Shown piece by piece: positions 18,697-27,948 of a stretch of DNA of 64,000 bases. The stretch lies in contig SVFI01000005.1 in the NCBI GenBank assembly GCA_015056905.1, positions 62,001 through 126,000 of the forward strand. Direction: 5' to 3'. The notes under the pieces were generated by a model. It worked only from the letters and a program-made list of their open reading frames with translations. It had not been told where the DNA came from and searched no databases. Position 1 is the stretch's first letter; each line of letters opens with the position of its first letter. Source of the stretch: Lachnospiraceae bacterium. GTDB taxonomy: Bacteria; Bacillota; Clostridia; Lachnospirales; Lachnospiraceae. A program made the translations under genes and the position numbers.

Positions 18697-19260
18697 CTAC
18701 CTGCTGCCCCGAAGCATCTCAAAAAACGTATCCCGAAGCTTCTCATCCTCTTCAAACTTACCGCGCACAGCAATGCTGACCGTCTGACTGCCCGGCTTTT
18801 TGATACCGCGCATTGTCATGCACATATGCTCTGCCTCCGTCATGACCATCGCACCGGCCACACCAAGGTCCTCCATCAGTGCATCCGCAATCTGGTCGGT
18901 CATCTGTTCCTGCAACTGCAGACGCTTCGCAAACACATCCACGGTTCGCGCCAGCTTACTGAGTCCCACTACCTTACCGTTTGGAATGTACGCCACATGC
19001 GCCTTCCCATAAAACGGAAGCATATGATGCTCACACATCGAATAGAACGTAATATCCTTTTCCAGAACGATACCTGTATTGGATGAAGTAAATGTCTTCT
19101 GCAAATGATCCTTCGCATCCTCATGCATCCCCGCAAAAATCTCTTCATACATGCGTGCAATACGCGCCGGGGTCTCAACCAGTCCTTCCCTCGTCGGGTC
19201 CTCCCCGATTCCCTCCAAAAGCATCTGTACCGCTGTCTCAATTTTATTTTTATCTACCAT
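18697..19260 (-). CDS. folE: GTP cyclohydrolase I
   Basis: 187 residues, the first committed step from GTP to 7,8-dihydroneopterin triphosphate. It shows [18 protein letters not shown], the zinc/catalytic segment MCEHHMLPF, then [21 protein letters not shown] and a C-terminal MTMRGI. Zinc ligands (Cys and His in CEHH and the later Cys in EHMCMTM) are present. Its ATG lies four bases after the folC stop, so folC and folE are cotranscribed. Confidence 0.97.
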   Translation of the reverse strand: MVDKNKIETAVQMLLEGIGEDPTREGLVETPARIARMYEEIFAGMHEDAKDHLQKTFTSSNTGIVLEKDITFYSMCEHHMLPFYGKAHVAYIPNGKVVGLSKLARTVDVFAKRLQLQEQMTDQIADALMEDLGVAGAMVMTEAEHMCMTMRGIKKPGSQTVSIAVRGKFEEDEKLRDTFFEMLRGSR

Positions 19261-19264
19261 GTCT

Positions 19265-20560
19265 TCACACTTTCCTTTGACGTTTATCCATAATGTCCAT
19301 CAGCTTCCCAAGGTAGGAAAGCGAGCCGAAGGCAAGAATCACACTGTCCTTATCCGCAAGCAGATAACTCATCTCAACCGCTTCCTCCAGACTCCCCGCT
19401 GCCGTCACGCTTTCATGCTGCTTTGCCACTTCACAAGCCAGCTCATACGCGTCCATCGCACGCGGATTATCCGGTGTCTTTACGGTTATGATATGCGCCG
19501 CAAAAGGCGCTGTCAGCGAAATTATCTTTTCATATTCCTTGTCCTTCAATATTCCCATTATATAGATAATCTTCTTATTTGTAAAATAAAATCGAATCGA
19601 CCTGACAAGCTTTCTCGCACCGTCCTCATTGTGTGCACCGTCCACCACGAAATAAGGTTTGCGGGCGAGCACTTCAAACCGTCCGCTCCATCTCGCCGAG
19701 GCAAATCCCTTGCATACCGCCTTGTCCGAAATCACAACGCCCTCCTCTCGCAGCACATCGATTACCCGAAGTGCGAGCAGGGCATTTTCAACCTGATGCT
19801 GTCCCGCAAGAGCAATCTCTATCTCCTGCTCTCCCTTATATAAAAACGTCTGCCTCTCAAGTCCGTACCGGATGGAGGATGCATCCTCATTTTGCACAAA
19901 TACGGGTTCAGTCAGTTGCTCCCGGCTGACTCTTTCTATCACCGCCGCAACCTCCTCACTCTGCTGGGCACTGATAACTCTGCAACCGCTCTTAATAATG
20001 CCGGCCTTTTGCTCCGTAATCGCCTCTATCGTATTGCCCAGAAATCCCATATGGTCCATGCTGATTGGCGTAAACACGGCCGCAAGCGTCCGCGTCACAA
20101 GATTGGTTGCATCCAGCTTACCTCCCATGCCACACTCAAGTACCACATAATCACATTTTTTCTCTTTAAAATATAAAAAGCCTACTGCCGTCTCTACCTC
20201 AAACGGAGTCGGATGCTCCTTCCCCTCCGAGACAAGCTCCTCACACGCCTCCTTCACGCGCTCCAAAAGCGCGCAGAGAGACTTCTGCGCAATCATGCGT
20301 CCCCCCACACAAATACGCTCCCTGTACTCCCGTATCGTCGGAGAATTGTAACTGCCGACACGGTATCCGGCGCACGTCAGCACCGACGAAAGAAATGCCG
20401 AGACAGACCCTTTTCCGTTTGTCCCCGCAATATGTATAAAGCTAAGCTCGTCCTGCGGATTTCCAAGCTTTTCGCACAAATTTATAATATTACTAAGTCC
20501 AGGTACACTCCCGAGTCCCTGCAAGGACTCCATGTACTCCATCGCCTGCTTATAGTTCAT
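19265..20560 (-). CDS. folC: Folylpolyglutamate synthase / dihydrofolate synthase
   Basis: 431 residues from the ATG at 20560. Mur-ligase-like ATP binding loop [37 protein letters not shown], and the C-terminal [10 protein letters not shown] are present. It adds glutamate to dihydropteroate or folate. The start is uncertain: family members usually begin MNY-like, which fits 20560, but an ATG three codons upstream (20569) is also possible; neither has a strong ribosome binding site, and a TATACT box lies only six bases before 20569. A long inverted-repeat element sits immediately upstream. Confidence 0.93.
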   Translation of the reverse strand: MNYKQAMEYMESLQGLGSVPGLSNIINLCEKLGNPQDELSFIHIAGTNGKGSVSAFLSSVLTCAGYRVGSYNSPTIREYRERICVGGRMIAQKSLCALLERVKEACEELVSEGKEHPTPFEVETAVGFLYFKEKKCDYVVLECGMGGKLDATNLVTRTLAAVFTPISMDHMGFLGNTIEAITEQKAGIIKSGCRVISAQQSEEVAAVIERVSREQLTEPVFVQNEDASSIRYGLERQTFLYKGEQEIEIALAGQHQVENALLALRVIDVLREEGVVISDKAVCKGFASARWSGRFEVLARKPYFVVDGAHNEDGARKLVRSIRFYFTNKKIIYIMGILKDKEYEKIISLTAPFAAHIITVKTPDNPRAMDAYELACEVAKQHESVTAAGSLEEAVEMSYLLADKDSVILAFGSLSYLGKLMDIMDKRQRKV

Positions 20561-20576
20561 CTTCCACATCCATCAA

Positions 20577-20759
20577 GTATAATTTGAATAAGTATATAGT
20601 CCGACGTACTTTTTATCCTGAAAAGGGCCCTTTAAAGACGCCGGTCCTTGGCGAGACGCATCGAGCCTAGTACCGCTGCGTCTTTAGCGGAGCGCAAGCG
20701 TGCCCGCTTCAGGATAGAAAGTACGTCGGACAACTTATATACTATATTTCAAATTATAC
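20577..20759. repeat. 183-bp long inverted-repeat element
   Basis: Outer arms GTATAATTTGAA (20577-20588) and its complement (20748-20759) are perfect. Next, 24-base arms at 20599-20622 and 20708-20731 match at all but one position (core GTCCGACGTACTTT). An inner AAAGACGC/GCGTCTTT pair (20634-20641, 20678-20685) closes a GC-rich centre. The element fills most of the space between the divergent folC and the gene at 20805. It resembles a miniature element with terminal inverted repeats or a large cruciform; no clear target duplication is seen. Confidence 0.8.
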
Positions 20760-20804
20760 CGATTTTTTGTGAATAAATAAAGAACTTTCGGACATACTTT
20801 GAGT

Positions 20805-21212
20805 ATGATTAAAAAATTCTTTACTTGCGGTCTTCTCGGCTGGTGCCTCGAGATTTTGTATACGGCCGCATGCTCATTGAAAAATCATGACATTCGGTTA
20901 AAAGGAAATACCTCTCTTTGGATGTTCCCTATTTACGGACTTGCAGCATTTTTTGAACCGCTTGCAAAACTGCTAAAAGGAAAGCCCCTCTTTCTCCGAG
21001 GAACTGTCTACACGATTTGTATTTTTCTAACCGAATACGTGACAGGTGAGTTCTTGAAAAAAAAGCACGCCTGTCCTTGGAACTACGACGATGCCCCTTT
21101 CAATATCCACGGCGTCATTCGCCTGGATTATGCCCCATTCTGGTTCGGCACCGGACTCCTTTACGAGTTTCTGCTCCGTCGCAGTTCCAAAAATACGGCC
21201 GAGCTGCCGTAA
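20805..21212 (+). CDS. CmpB-type putative ABC-transporter membrane protein (DUF, PF06541-like)
   Basis: 135 residues, several hydrophobic segments, with the family pattern GLLGWCLEILYTA near the start, MFPIYGLAAFFEPL, and a terminal WNYDDAPFNIHGVIRLDYAPFWFGTGLLYE. Such proteins are listed as putative ABC-transporter type IV or CmpB-like, but transport has not been shown for this type. ATG at 20805 is taken; a TTG two codons upstream is possible. The ribosome binding site is weak in either case. Confidence 0.8.
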   Translation: MIKKFFTCGLLGWCLEILYTAACSLKNHDIRLKGNTSLWMFPIYGLAAFFEPLAKLLKGKPLFLRGTVYTICIFLTEYVTGEFLKKKHACPWNYDDAPFNIHGVIRLDYAPFWFGTGLLYEFLLRRSSKNTAELP

Positions 21213-21251
21213 TTATCCTCCCCCTAACCCTTGCAGAATGCGGGCACAAAA

Positions 21252-21295
21252 AAAAGAACTGTCACGGAGCTTTGCGCCCTTGACAGTTCTTTTAA
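21252..21295. terminator. Bidirectional terminator
   Basis: A 13-bp perfect stem: AAAAGAACTGTCA (21252-21264) with TGACAGTTCTTTT (21281-21293), 16-base loop, A/T runs on both sides, between the convergent genes at 20805 and 21306. Confidence 0.9.
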
Positions 21296-21305
21296 GTTTC
21301 TAATC

Positions 21306-21671
21306 TTATGCTGCTGAATCCATGCAAGCAAATACGATAAGGATGATTCCACCTACACATGGAATGAATCCTAAGAAAATAAATGGCCATGATTTTCCGA
21401 TGTCATTCAATCTACGAATCCAGATTGCAATTCCAGGAACGAGTACTGCTAAAGAGTACAGCCATGAAACGATGCTGAAAATAACACCGATGAAAGGAAT
21501 CACAGATAAAACACCTAAAATACATGAAAGCACAAAGTTTGTAAGAATTACAACCCAAAATGTCTTTCTGTCTGTTCTTCCCTGAAAATCAACATAGCGG
21601 AGTAACATTTCCTCTCCCCACGGCTTCAAAATATCAGGTAACTTTTCAACAAATGCGTTTAACTTCTCCAT
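21306..21671 (-). CDS. DUF805 family membrane protein
   Basis: 121 residues. A soluble N-terminus of about 35 residues including RYVDFQGRTDRKTFW (the GRxxRxxFW pattern of DUF805) is followed by three to four membrane segments with an IRRLNDIGKSWPFIFLGFIP stretch, also typical of the family. The function of DUF805 proteins (such as YhaH) is unknown. AGGGAG precedes the ATG. The gene has its own terminator. Confidence 0.85.
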   Translation of the reverse strand: MEKLNAFVEKLPDILKPWGEEMLLRYVDFQGRTDRKTFWVVILTNFVLSCILGVLSVIPFIGVIFSIVSWLYSLAVLVPGIAIWIRRLNDIGKSWPFIFLGFIPCVGGIILIVFACMDSAA

Positions 21672-21771
21672 ATTGTTTCTCCCTTCACAAATATGTATTT
21701 TTTACATTACTAATATACCTTTAAGTGACAATAAATGTCAAGATATATCCCTAAGATTGTTATTCTGTCGA

Positions 21772-22149
21772 TTACATCATATCCGTATCAATATCAGCCA
21801 TCTGACCGCTTCCGATATCAAGTGTATTTAATGTTCTTCTCTTAATTCTTGCCTGCTCAGATGCTTCAAGAATAAAATCCTTGATTGCTCTTGCATTCTT
21901 GACATGCTCAACGCGGAGAGTCGGGTTTGTCGTATCTCCCGTATGGCAGATAACCGTACCAAGTTTGAACATACGCTCCACCAGACTCGTCTCAAGCTGC
22001 ACATCCTGAATCTTGTACATATAACAATCATCTTCCACGGTCTTTAACAGACCTCTTTTAATATTCAATATGTCTTCTTTGATTGTGTACACAGTAAATG
22101 TCCATGGTAATCCAAAAAATAATATCCTCTTACGTTCTCTAAATTCCAT
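21772..22149 (-). CDS. Bacterial PH-like (bPH2 / DUF304) domain protein
   Basis: 125 residues, no membrane segment except a moderately hydrophobic [11 protein letters not shown] stretch. The order [43 protein letters not shown] matches the YdbS-like bPH_2 core, where the strand after DVQLE and the later [20 protein letters not shown] are characteristic. Such domains often sit next to membranes and have no enzymatic role. GGGAGG stands 9 bases upstream of the ATG. Confidence 0.78.
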   Translation of the reverse strand: MEFRERKRILFFGLPWTFTVYTIKEDILNIKRGLLKTVEDDCYMYKIQDVQLETSLVERMFKLGTVICHTGDTTNPTLRVEHVKNARAIKDFILEASEQARIKRRTLNTLDIGSGQMADIDTDMM

Positions 22150-22220
22150 TGTGAATTCCTCCCGGTATTTTTTCTTCTATTATACATATGAATATACCGA
22201 AATGCAATCTACAATCTGTA

Positions 22221-22249
22221 TTGAAAGACACAACATTTTGTGTTATGAT
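22221..22249 (+). promoter_or_regulatory. Promoter with internal palindrome for the nitroreductase gene
   Basis: TTGAAA (22221-22226), 17-base spacer, TATGAT (22244-22249). The spacer contains ACACAA-CATT-TTGTGT (22228-22243), a perfect inverted repeat placed where a repressor would block RNA polymerase. Confidence 0.75.
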
Positions 22250-22289
22250 AAAAAACAGCAACTAGTACAAGTAGTAAAAGGAGGTTTTC

Positions 22290-22829
22290 ATGACAGCAAA
22301 AGAATGTATTTGGGGAAGAAGAAGTATTCGTAAATTTAAAACAGAGCCGATTGACCATGCTCTGCTTGAATCCGTTGTTGAAACCGCATCCTACGCACCG
22401 AGTTGGAAACACACACAGATTGTTCGTTACATTGCCGTTGAGGGAGAATTAAAAGACAAAATCGGACGTGAATACACAAGCACTTTCCCGAACAACGGAA
22501 AGATTATTGAAAACGCTCCTCTTTTAATTGCCGTTACCGTCATCAAAAACAGATGCGGTTTTGAAAGAGACGGTTCTTTTACCACGGATCGCGGTGATAC
22601 ATGGCAGATGTACGATGCAGGTATTGCCAGCCAGACATTTTGTCTCGCTGCACACGAAGCAGGACTCGGTACCGTTATTATGGGTATTTTTGATCGTCCG
22701 GAGATTGAACAGCTTCTTGAACTTCCGGAAACGCAGGAGCTCGTTGCACTCATTCCTGTCGGATACCCGGACGAAGAGCCTGTTGCTCCTCGCAGAAAAG
22801 CTGTTTCCGATTTACTAACATACAAATAA
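22290..22829 (+). CDS. Nitroreductase family flavoprotein
   Basis: 179 residues. GRRSIRKF at the start and ASYAPSWKHTQ (the AxxAPSxxNxQ-like FMN site) are the usual nitroreductase landmarks; GLGTVIMGIF and a terminal VALIPVGYPDEEPVAPRRK complete the pattern. These FMN enzymes reduce nitro compounds, quinones or enoates with NAD(P)H; the physiological substrate is not predictable. AAAGGAGG lies 7 bases upstream of the ATG. The promoter palindrome suggests regulated expression. Confidence 0.92.
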   Translation: MTAKECIWGRRSIRKFKTEPIDHALLESVVETASYAPSWKHTQIVRYIAVEGELKDKIGREYTSTFPNNGKIIENAPLLIAVTVIKNRCGFERDGSFTTDRGDTWQMYDAGIASQTFCLAAHEAGLGTVIMGIFDRPEIEQLLELPETQELVALIPVGYPDEEPVAPRRKAVSDLLTYK

Positions 22830-22835
22830 ACCCGG

Positions 22836-22866
22836 GGAATCGAAGTTTTTCTTCGATTCCTTTTCT
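22836..22866 (+). terminator. Terminator after the nitroreductase gene
   Basis: GGAATCGAAG (22836-22845) pairs with CTTCGATTCC (22851-22860), followed by TTTTCT. It separates the gene from pyrB, which begins 34 bases later. Confidence 0.85.
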
Positions 22867-22899
22867 ATGAGAAATTTTTGATAATAAGGAGATAACACT

Positions 22900-23811
22900 A
22901 TGAGACACCTCATGAGTCCGATGGACTTTACCACCGATGAACTGGACCGCCTCTTTGATCTGGCAGCAGACATAGAGAAAAATCCACAGGTATACGCGCA
23001 CAAATGTGATGCCAAAATACTTGCCACCTGTTTTTACGAACCAAGCACCCGCACACGTTTAAGTTTCGAAAGTGCCATGATCAGTCTCGGAGGAAATGTA
23101 CTTGGTTTTTCCGATGCCAATTCCTCCTCCGCAGCAAAAGGCGAGAGCGTATCCGATACCATCCGCACCGTATCATGCTTTGCTGACATCTGTGCCATGA
23201 GACATCCGAAAGAAGGAGCCCCGATGGTCGCTGCCACACACTCCGGAATTCCTGTCATCAATGCAGGTGATGGCGGACATCAACATCCGACGCAGACGCT
23301 GACCGATTTGCTGACGATCCGTTCCCTCAAAGGACGGCTTAATAACTTTACCATCGGTCTGTGCGGAGATTTGAAATTCGGCCGCACTGTCCACTCTCTC
23401 ATTGAGGCGCTCGTACGATACGACAATGTAAAATTTGTTTTCATCTCTCCGGAGGAATTGCGTGTTCCGGATTATATTACGGAAATGCTGACAGAAAAAG
23501 GAATTCCTTACGAGGAGCACATCAGCTTGGAGGATACTATTTCCACACTGGATTTGCTTTATATGACAAGAGTTCAGCGTGAGCGTTTCTTCAACGAAGA
23601 GGATTATATCCGCTTAAAGGATTTCTATATTCTTGACAAGAAAAAAATGAGTCTTGCCAAACAGGACATGCTCGTTCTTCATCCGCTTCCTCGTGTCAAT
23701 GAAATATCCGTCGAAGTAGACGAAGACCCAAGAGCTGTTTACTTTAAACAGGTTCAGTACGGAAAATACGTGCGCATGGCACTGATTCTGACATTGCTTG
23801 AGCTTGCGTAA
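22900..23811 (+). CDS. pyrB: Aspartate carbamoyltransferase catalytic subunit
   Basis: 303 residues. It makes carbamoyl-aspartate in pyrimidine synthesis. The carbamoyl-phosphate loop [13 protein letters not shown], the lysine loop [25 protein letters not shown] and the C-terminal HPLPRVNEI are intact. GGAG precedes the ATG. Together with pyrI 42 bases downstream it encodes an E. coli-like catalytic-plus-regulatory enzyme, unlike the single-subunit form of Bacillus. Confidence 0.98.
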   Translation: MRHLMSPMDFTTDELDRLFDLAADIEKNPQVYAHKCDAKILATCFYEPSTRTRLSFESAMISLGGNVLGFSDANSSSAAKGESVSDTIRTVSCFADICAMRHPKEGAPMVAATHSGIPVINAGDGGHQHPTQTLTDLLTIRSLKGRLNNFTIGLCGDLKFGRTVHSLIEALVRYDNVKFVFISPEELRVPDYITEMLTEKGIPYEEHISLEDTISTLDLLYMTRVQRERFFNEEDYIRLKDFYILDKKKMSLAKQDMLVLHPLPRVNEISVEVDEDPRAVYFKQVQYGKYVRMALILTLLELA

Positions 23812-23853
23812 GCAACAGGTAACCACAATTCAACACACAAAAAGGAGTATCAT

Positions 23854-24303
23854 ATGTTAAATGTAGGACAAATCGAAGAAGGCTTCGTTCTCGATCATAT
23901 AAAAGCAGGCAAAAGCCTTGCCATCTATCATCTGCTTCAGCTGGACAAAATGGATTACACGGTAGCGATTATCAAAAATGCAAAAAGCAACAAACTCGGC
24001 AAAAAAGACATCTTGAAAATAGAATGTGATATTACGAAAGTAAATCTTGACGTACTTGCACTCATCGACAAGAACATTACAGTCAATGTCATCAAAGACG
24101 GTGAAATCGTTGACAAAAAAGAACTTTCCCTTCCGAAGGAAATTAAGAACATCATCCAGTGTAAAAACCCGAGATGTATCACTTCCATCGAGCAGGAACT
24201 TCCTCATATTTTCGTCCTCTCCGACGAAAAGAAAGAAATCTACCGCTGCAAATACTGCGAAGAGAAATATAATGAAAGAGCCCAGCAATTTATGCGCTGG
24301 TAA
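23854..24303 (+). CDS. pyrI: Aspartate carbamoyltransferase regulatory subunit
   Basis: 149 residues. The N-terminal half is the nucleotide-binding effector domain and the C-terminal half the zinc domain, with the four-cysteine set CxxxxC ... CxxC visible as CKNPRC and CKYCEEKY. It binds CTP/ATP and transmits allosteric control to PyrB. AAGGAG stands 7 bases before the ATG. It is followed by a terminator. Confidence 0.97.
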   Translation: MLNVGQIEEGFVLDHIKAGKSLAIYHLLQLDKMDYTVAIIKNAKSNKLGKKDILKIECDITKVNLDVLALIDKNITVNVIKDGEIVDKKELSLPKEIKNIIQCKNPRCITSIEQELPHIFVLSDEKKEIYRCKYCEEKYNERAQQFMRW

Positions 24304-24310
24304 AAAATAG

Positions 24311-24345
24311 GCGGACACCCGACAGAGTGTCCGCTTTCTTTTTCT
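24311..24345 (+). terminator. Terminator after pyrBI
   Basis: GCGGACAC (24311-24318) pairs with GTGTCCGC (24327-24334), followed by a T-rich run. From here to lepB (24496) I see no secure gene. Confidence 0.88.
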
Positions 24346-24495
24346 TTATCAAATTAACAACAACATCCCCAGCCACCGAGGCAAAGATCCAAAATCATAC
24401 CTGTTTTTGTGGGGCTTACTCATTGTCATTGTAGTTAACTTTGTCCTGCGTAATTTCCTTCTTTTCTTTTTCCATATCGACTTTATCGGCGACTT

Positions 24496-25095
24496 CTAAT
24501 CTTTCAGTCCTGAAATTGAAGGATAATACCGGAAAATTGCCTTTCCCAAAATCGCATCTTCGGAGACAAAGCAATATTTTTGTTCTACTGCCTCCTCAAG
24601 TGTCGACACCAGTTCATTCATCACTGCCTCCGTCGCCCAATATCTTCCGTCGAGGGAGTTATTGCGGTTATCCCCCATCACAAAATAATGTCCTTCCGGT
24701 ATCATAAGTTCCAATCCATCGTTTTCTATAATCCAATCTTCCTTCAGATATGGTTCCTCCAGCGGCGTTTTACTGCCATCAATGTAAACTTTTGCATCAC
24801 GGATTTCAATTTTTTCTCCCGGAAGTCCTATAATTCTCTTAATATAAATCTCCTCAGGATCCACAGGATATTCAAAAATAATAATATTGCCTCTCTCCGG
24901 CTCAGAGAATAGGTAGGATAAGCGGAATCCAATCAATCTGTCTCCCGGCTGAATTGTATCCTCCATGGAACCGGTCGGAACATTGGCATTTACAATTACA
25001 AATTTATTTAAAAGAAGTGCCACCACAAAGGCAAGGATAATGACTTTAATCCATGAAAATATCTCTTTGATTATACTTTTCGTTTTGTCTGACAT
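24496..25095 (-). CDS. lepB: Signal peptidase I
   Basis: 199 residues. One N-terminal membrane anchor (about 16-34) is followed by the catalytic serine box PTGSMEDTI, the lysine box YIKRIIGLPGE, and MGDNRNNSLDGRYW (box E). The serine and lysine of the catalytic dyad are both present. It cleaves signal peptides at the outer face of the membrane, for instance that of the secreted BspA-type protein in this window. Length is standard for Gram-positive SipS-like enzymes. Confidence 0.96.
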   Translation of the reverse strand: MSDKTKSIIKEIFSWIKVIILAFVVALLLNKFVIVNANVPTGSMEDTIQPGDRLIGFRLSYLFSEPERGNIIIFEYPVDPEEIYIKRIIGLPGEKIEIRDAKVYIDGSKTPLEEPYLKEDWIIENDGLELMIPEGHYFVMGDNRNNSLDGRYWATEAVMNELVSTLEEAVEQKYCFVSEDAILGKAIFRYYPSISGLKD

Positions 25096-25124
25096 TTGCT
25101 TTCACCTTTCTGTTTCTATCACAG

Positions 25125-25165
25125 ATTATAATTGTTTTGCCGTATTTTGCCAAGTATGTTATATT
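25125..25165. promoter_or_regulatory. Interleaved divergent promoters of lepB and the helicase gene
   Basis: Minus strand: TTGGCA (25148-25153), 17 bases, TATAAT (25125-25130). Plus strand: TTGCCG (25137-25142), 17 bases, TATATT (25160-25165). Each promoter's -35 box lies inside the other's spacer, so both cannot be occupied at once. Confidence 0.75.
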
Positions 25166-25203
25166 CGAATTATCAAAAATCAAACGACAAGTATGGGGGA
25201 TTT

Positions 25204-27948
25204 ATGGCAGTAAAAAACAAACAAACCAATTTATTTCAAAATCACATAAAATTCAAAGGAACCTTCCGCGACTACCAGCAGCGCGTGCTCGACAACAGCG
25301 ACGCCTACTTAAAAGACCGTCGTCTTCACATCGTAGCTGCACCCGGCTCCGGCAAGACGACGCTCGGCATCGAACTGATTACCCGAATCGGTGCTCCGTG
25401 TCTGATTCTGACACCGAGTATCACCATCCGTGAGCAGTGGGGCTCCCGTATCTCATCTTCGTTTTTAAATGAAAACGAGAAGGCAGAGGAATGGATTTCT
25501 TCCTCTATCAAAAATCCTCTCGCCATCACAACCATCACCTACCAGGCGCTACATAGTGCTTATACACGTTTTCACGGTCCTCTTGCCGAAGATTCCGGTG
25601 AGATGGTCGGTGATACGGATGATGAGACTTACGCTTCATCTCCTGTCGATTCTGCAGGGACTACGCTATCTGAGAGCGATGACGACGTAGATTATTCGGA
25701 CTTTGACCTCATTGCTGCCATTCGCGAGGCCGGAATCTGCACCATATGTCTCGACGAGGCACACCATCTGCGCAGCGAATGGTGGAAAGTTCTCGAGCAG
25801 GTCATCAAAGAACTGGGAGACGACATCACTCTCATCTGCCTGACCGCCACACCGCCTTACGACTCAACGCCGGCGCAGTGGAAACGGTACACTGACCTTT
25901 GCGGACCGATCGATGAGGAGATTTTTACACCGGAACTTGTCAAAGCAAAGAACCTTTGCCCACATCAGGATTACGTATATTTTAACTACCCGACGCAGGA
26001 AGAGTTAAATACCGTGCGCGCATTTCGCCAGAACATCAAAGAAGTTTTCGACTATCTCTGTAAAGACGGACAGCTTCTTGCTGCCATCCGCTCGCACAAA
26101 GGATTATCTGCCGAAAAAGAATACAGTGAATTTTTTCTTGACCGTCCGGAATATTTTTCTTCCCTGCTCATTTACTTAAATTCGCATCAGATTCCGCTCT
26201 CTCCATACTTGCGCAATCTGATAGGCACCAAGGGAAAACTTCCTCTCCTTACGGAAGAATGGATGGAAGTTCTGATGCAAGGCTTTTTATATGATGACAC
26301 CGATTCGTACGAAAACTGCGATGTTCTCCGCGAGGAACTTATGGACTATTTAAAAGAACATCGGTGTATCGTGCGCAAAAAGGTGACACTCAAGGAAGAC
26401 GATTCCATCCGCAAGATGCTGTTATCGAGCAAGGGTAAATTAAACAGTATCATAGACATTACCCGCGCTGAGGCAAAAGCACTCGGAACATCACTTCGAG
26501 AGCTGATTCTGTGTGACTACATCAAAAAAGAATACATATCCGCCATCGGTGATGAAGATCGTAAAATTGACGACAATGGTGTTCTTCCTATCTTTGAACG
26601 CCTGCGACGTGAAAATCTTCCCGACATCAAACTCGGCGTTCTGTGCGGCTCCGTAGTCATCCTACCGGATTCCGCAGTCGGGGCACTGGAATATCTTTTC
26701 GTAGAGTACGGTGCGAGCGGCAAATTTACACCGCTCGGCGATACGGGTTATCAGCAGGTAACCATTTCCGGAAACAAGAGCCTCGTCGTAAAACTGATTA
26801 CCGCTCTCTTTGAGGACGGTCAGATGCAAGTTATGATTGGTACAAAATCTCTCCTGGGAGAAGGTTGGGATTCCCCATGTATCAATACACTCATTCTTGC
26901 CTCTTTTGTCGGTTCGTTCATGCTCAGTAATCAGATGCGCGGTCGTGCCATCCGTGTTTCTGCCAAAGACCCGGACAAAATCAGCAACATCTGGCATCTC
27001 GTCTGCGTGGACGACGAAGGGCAGTCCTCCGACTACGACATGTTAAAGCGACGTTTTGAATCCTTCCTCGGTGTCGGGTATTCTGAAAACAAAATTGAAA
27101 ACGGTCTCGACCGTCTTTCTAATATCAAAGAACCTTTCTCGCAGGAGAACATCTCAGCGATGAATGCAGAAACGCTTGCGCTTGCGATGAACCGCGAAGC
27201 ACTGAAGGACAAATGGGAAAATGCTGTCATGACTTCTGACCGCAACATGGCGGTAGAGGAAGTCATTGAACTTGCACCTGCTGCATCGGCTCCGGGCTTT
27301 GTTCTCGGCTCTGCCATCGCAAAGCTTGTCATGTACCTTTTGCTGGTTATCGGGCTGATTATCCTTTGGTCAGTGATGAAAAAAGCCGGTCTTTCTTTCC
27401 TTGCCTTCTTTGCTTTGGCAGTAACGATACTCCTTGTCTTCAAGACACTGCGTGTCGGAAGCAAGGTGCTCATGCTCTCTTCGCCGAAGAAACGCATGCA
27501 GTCCATCGGAAAAGCACTCTTGAAAACATTAAAACAGACAGGATATATCACCTCCACGGATGTGAAAGTACAGACCAAGGTCAGTCGCCAAGGCAATACA
27601 AATACTTGCCTGACCGGCGGAACTGCGCGCGAAAAATCCGAGTTTGCCAAAGCACTCGGCGAGCTGTTTGCAGAAATCGACAATCCCCGCTACCTGCTGT
27701 TTGCGCAAAATTTAAATCCGCTGTCCGTCTTTTCATGTATGGCGGTTCCGGAATGTCTCGGCACCAAAAAAGAAAATGCCCAAATTTTGCATGGGCATCT
27801 TCAAAAGTTTCTCGGCAAATATGAACTTGTCTATACGCGAACTCCGGAAGGACGCAAAAAATTGCTAAAAGCAAGAACTCACTGTCTCACCGGTCGCACA
27901 CGTTCCCTGACTTCCCGCAAAAAGCAGGTTCATCAGGACTACAAATAA
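25204..27948 (+). CDS. SF2 DEAH-type helicase with C-terminal membrane segments
   Basis: 914 residues from the ATG at 25204 (GGGGGA just upstream; the frame is open 24 codons further without a good site). Helicase motifs: Q-like FRDYQQRVL (22-29), Walker A AAPGSGKTT (45-53), DEAH (184-187), TATPP (214-218), a C-terminal RecA domain with GEGWDSP and QMRGRAIR (577-584). An acidic insert (about 130-175) separates motifs Ia and II. Two hydrophobic helices follow (about 707-725 and 729-749), then a basic, probably cytosolic tail of about 165 residues. A helicase anchored in the membrane is unusual; its substrate and role are unknown. Stop abuts the stop of the convergent gene. Confidence 0.88.
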   Translation: MAVKNKQTNLFQNHIKFKGTFRDYQQRVLDNSDAYLKDRRLHIVAAPGSGKTTLGIELITRIGAPCLILTPSITIREQWGSRISSSFLNENEKAEEWISSSIKNPLAITTITYQALHSAYTRFHGPLAEDSGEMVGDTDDETYASSPVDSAGTTLSESDDDVDYSDFDLIAAIREAGICTICLDEAHHLRSEWWKVLEQVIKELGDDITLICLTATPPYDSTPAQWKRYTDLCGPIDEEIFTPELVKAKNLCPHQDYVYFNYPTQEELNTVRAFRQNIKEVFDYLCKDGQLLAAIRSHKGLSAEKEYSEFFLDRPEYFSSLLIYLNSHQIPLSPYLRNLIGTKGKLPLLTEEWMEVLMQGFLYDDTDSYENCDVLREELMDYLKEHRCIVRKKVTLKEDDSIRKMLLSSKGKLNSIIDITRAEAKALGTSLRELILCDYIKKEYISAIGDEDRKIDDNGVLPIFERLRRENLPDIKLGVLCGSVVILPDSAVGALEYLFVEYGASGKFTPLGDTGYQQVTISGNKSLVVKLITALFEDGQMQVMIGTKSLLGEGWDSPCINTLILASFVGSFMLSNQMRGRAIRVSAKDPDKISNIWHLVCVDDEGQSSDYDMLKRRFESFLGVGYSENKIENGLDRLSNIKEPFSQENISAMNAETLALAMNREALKDKWENAVMTSDRNMAVEEVIELAPAASAPGFVLGSAIAKLVMYLLLVIGLIILWSVMKKAGLSFLAFFALAVTILLVFKTLRVGSKVLMLSSPKKRMQSIGKALLKTLKQTGYITSTDVKVQTKVSRQGNTNTCLTGGTAREKSEFAKALGELFAEIDNPRYLLFAQNLNPLSVFSCMAVPECLGTKKENAQILHGHLQKFLGKYELVYTRTPEGRKKLLKARTHCLTGRTRSLTSRKKQVHQDYK

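Noticed and set aside
24349-24475. Two overlapping minus-strand micro-frames after lepB (19 and 24 codons)
   Set aside because: No ribosome binding site for either, and no recognisable family; likely chance.
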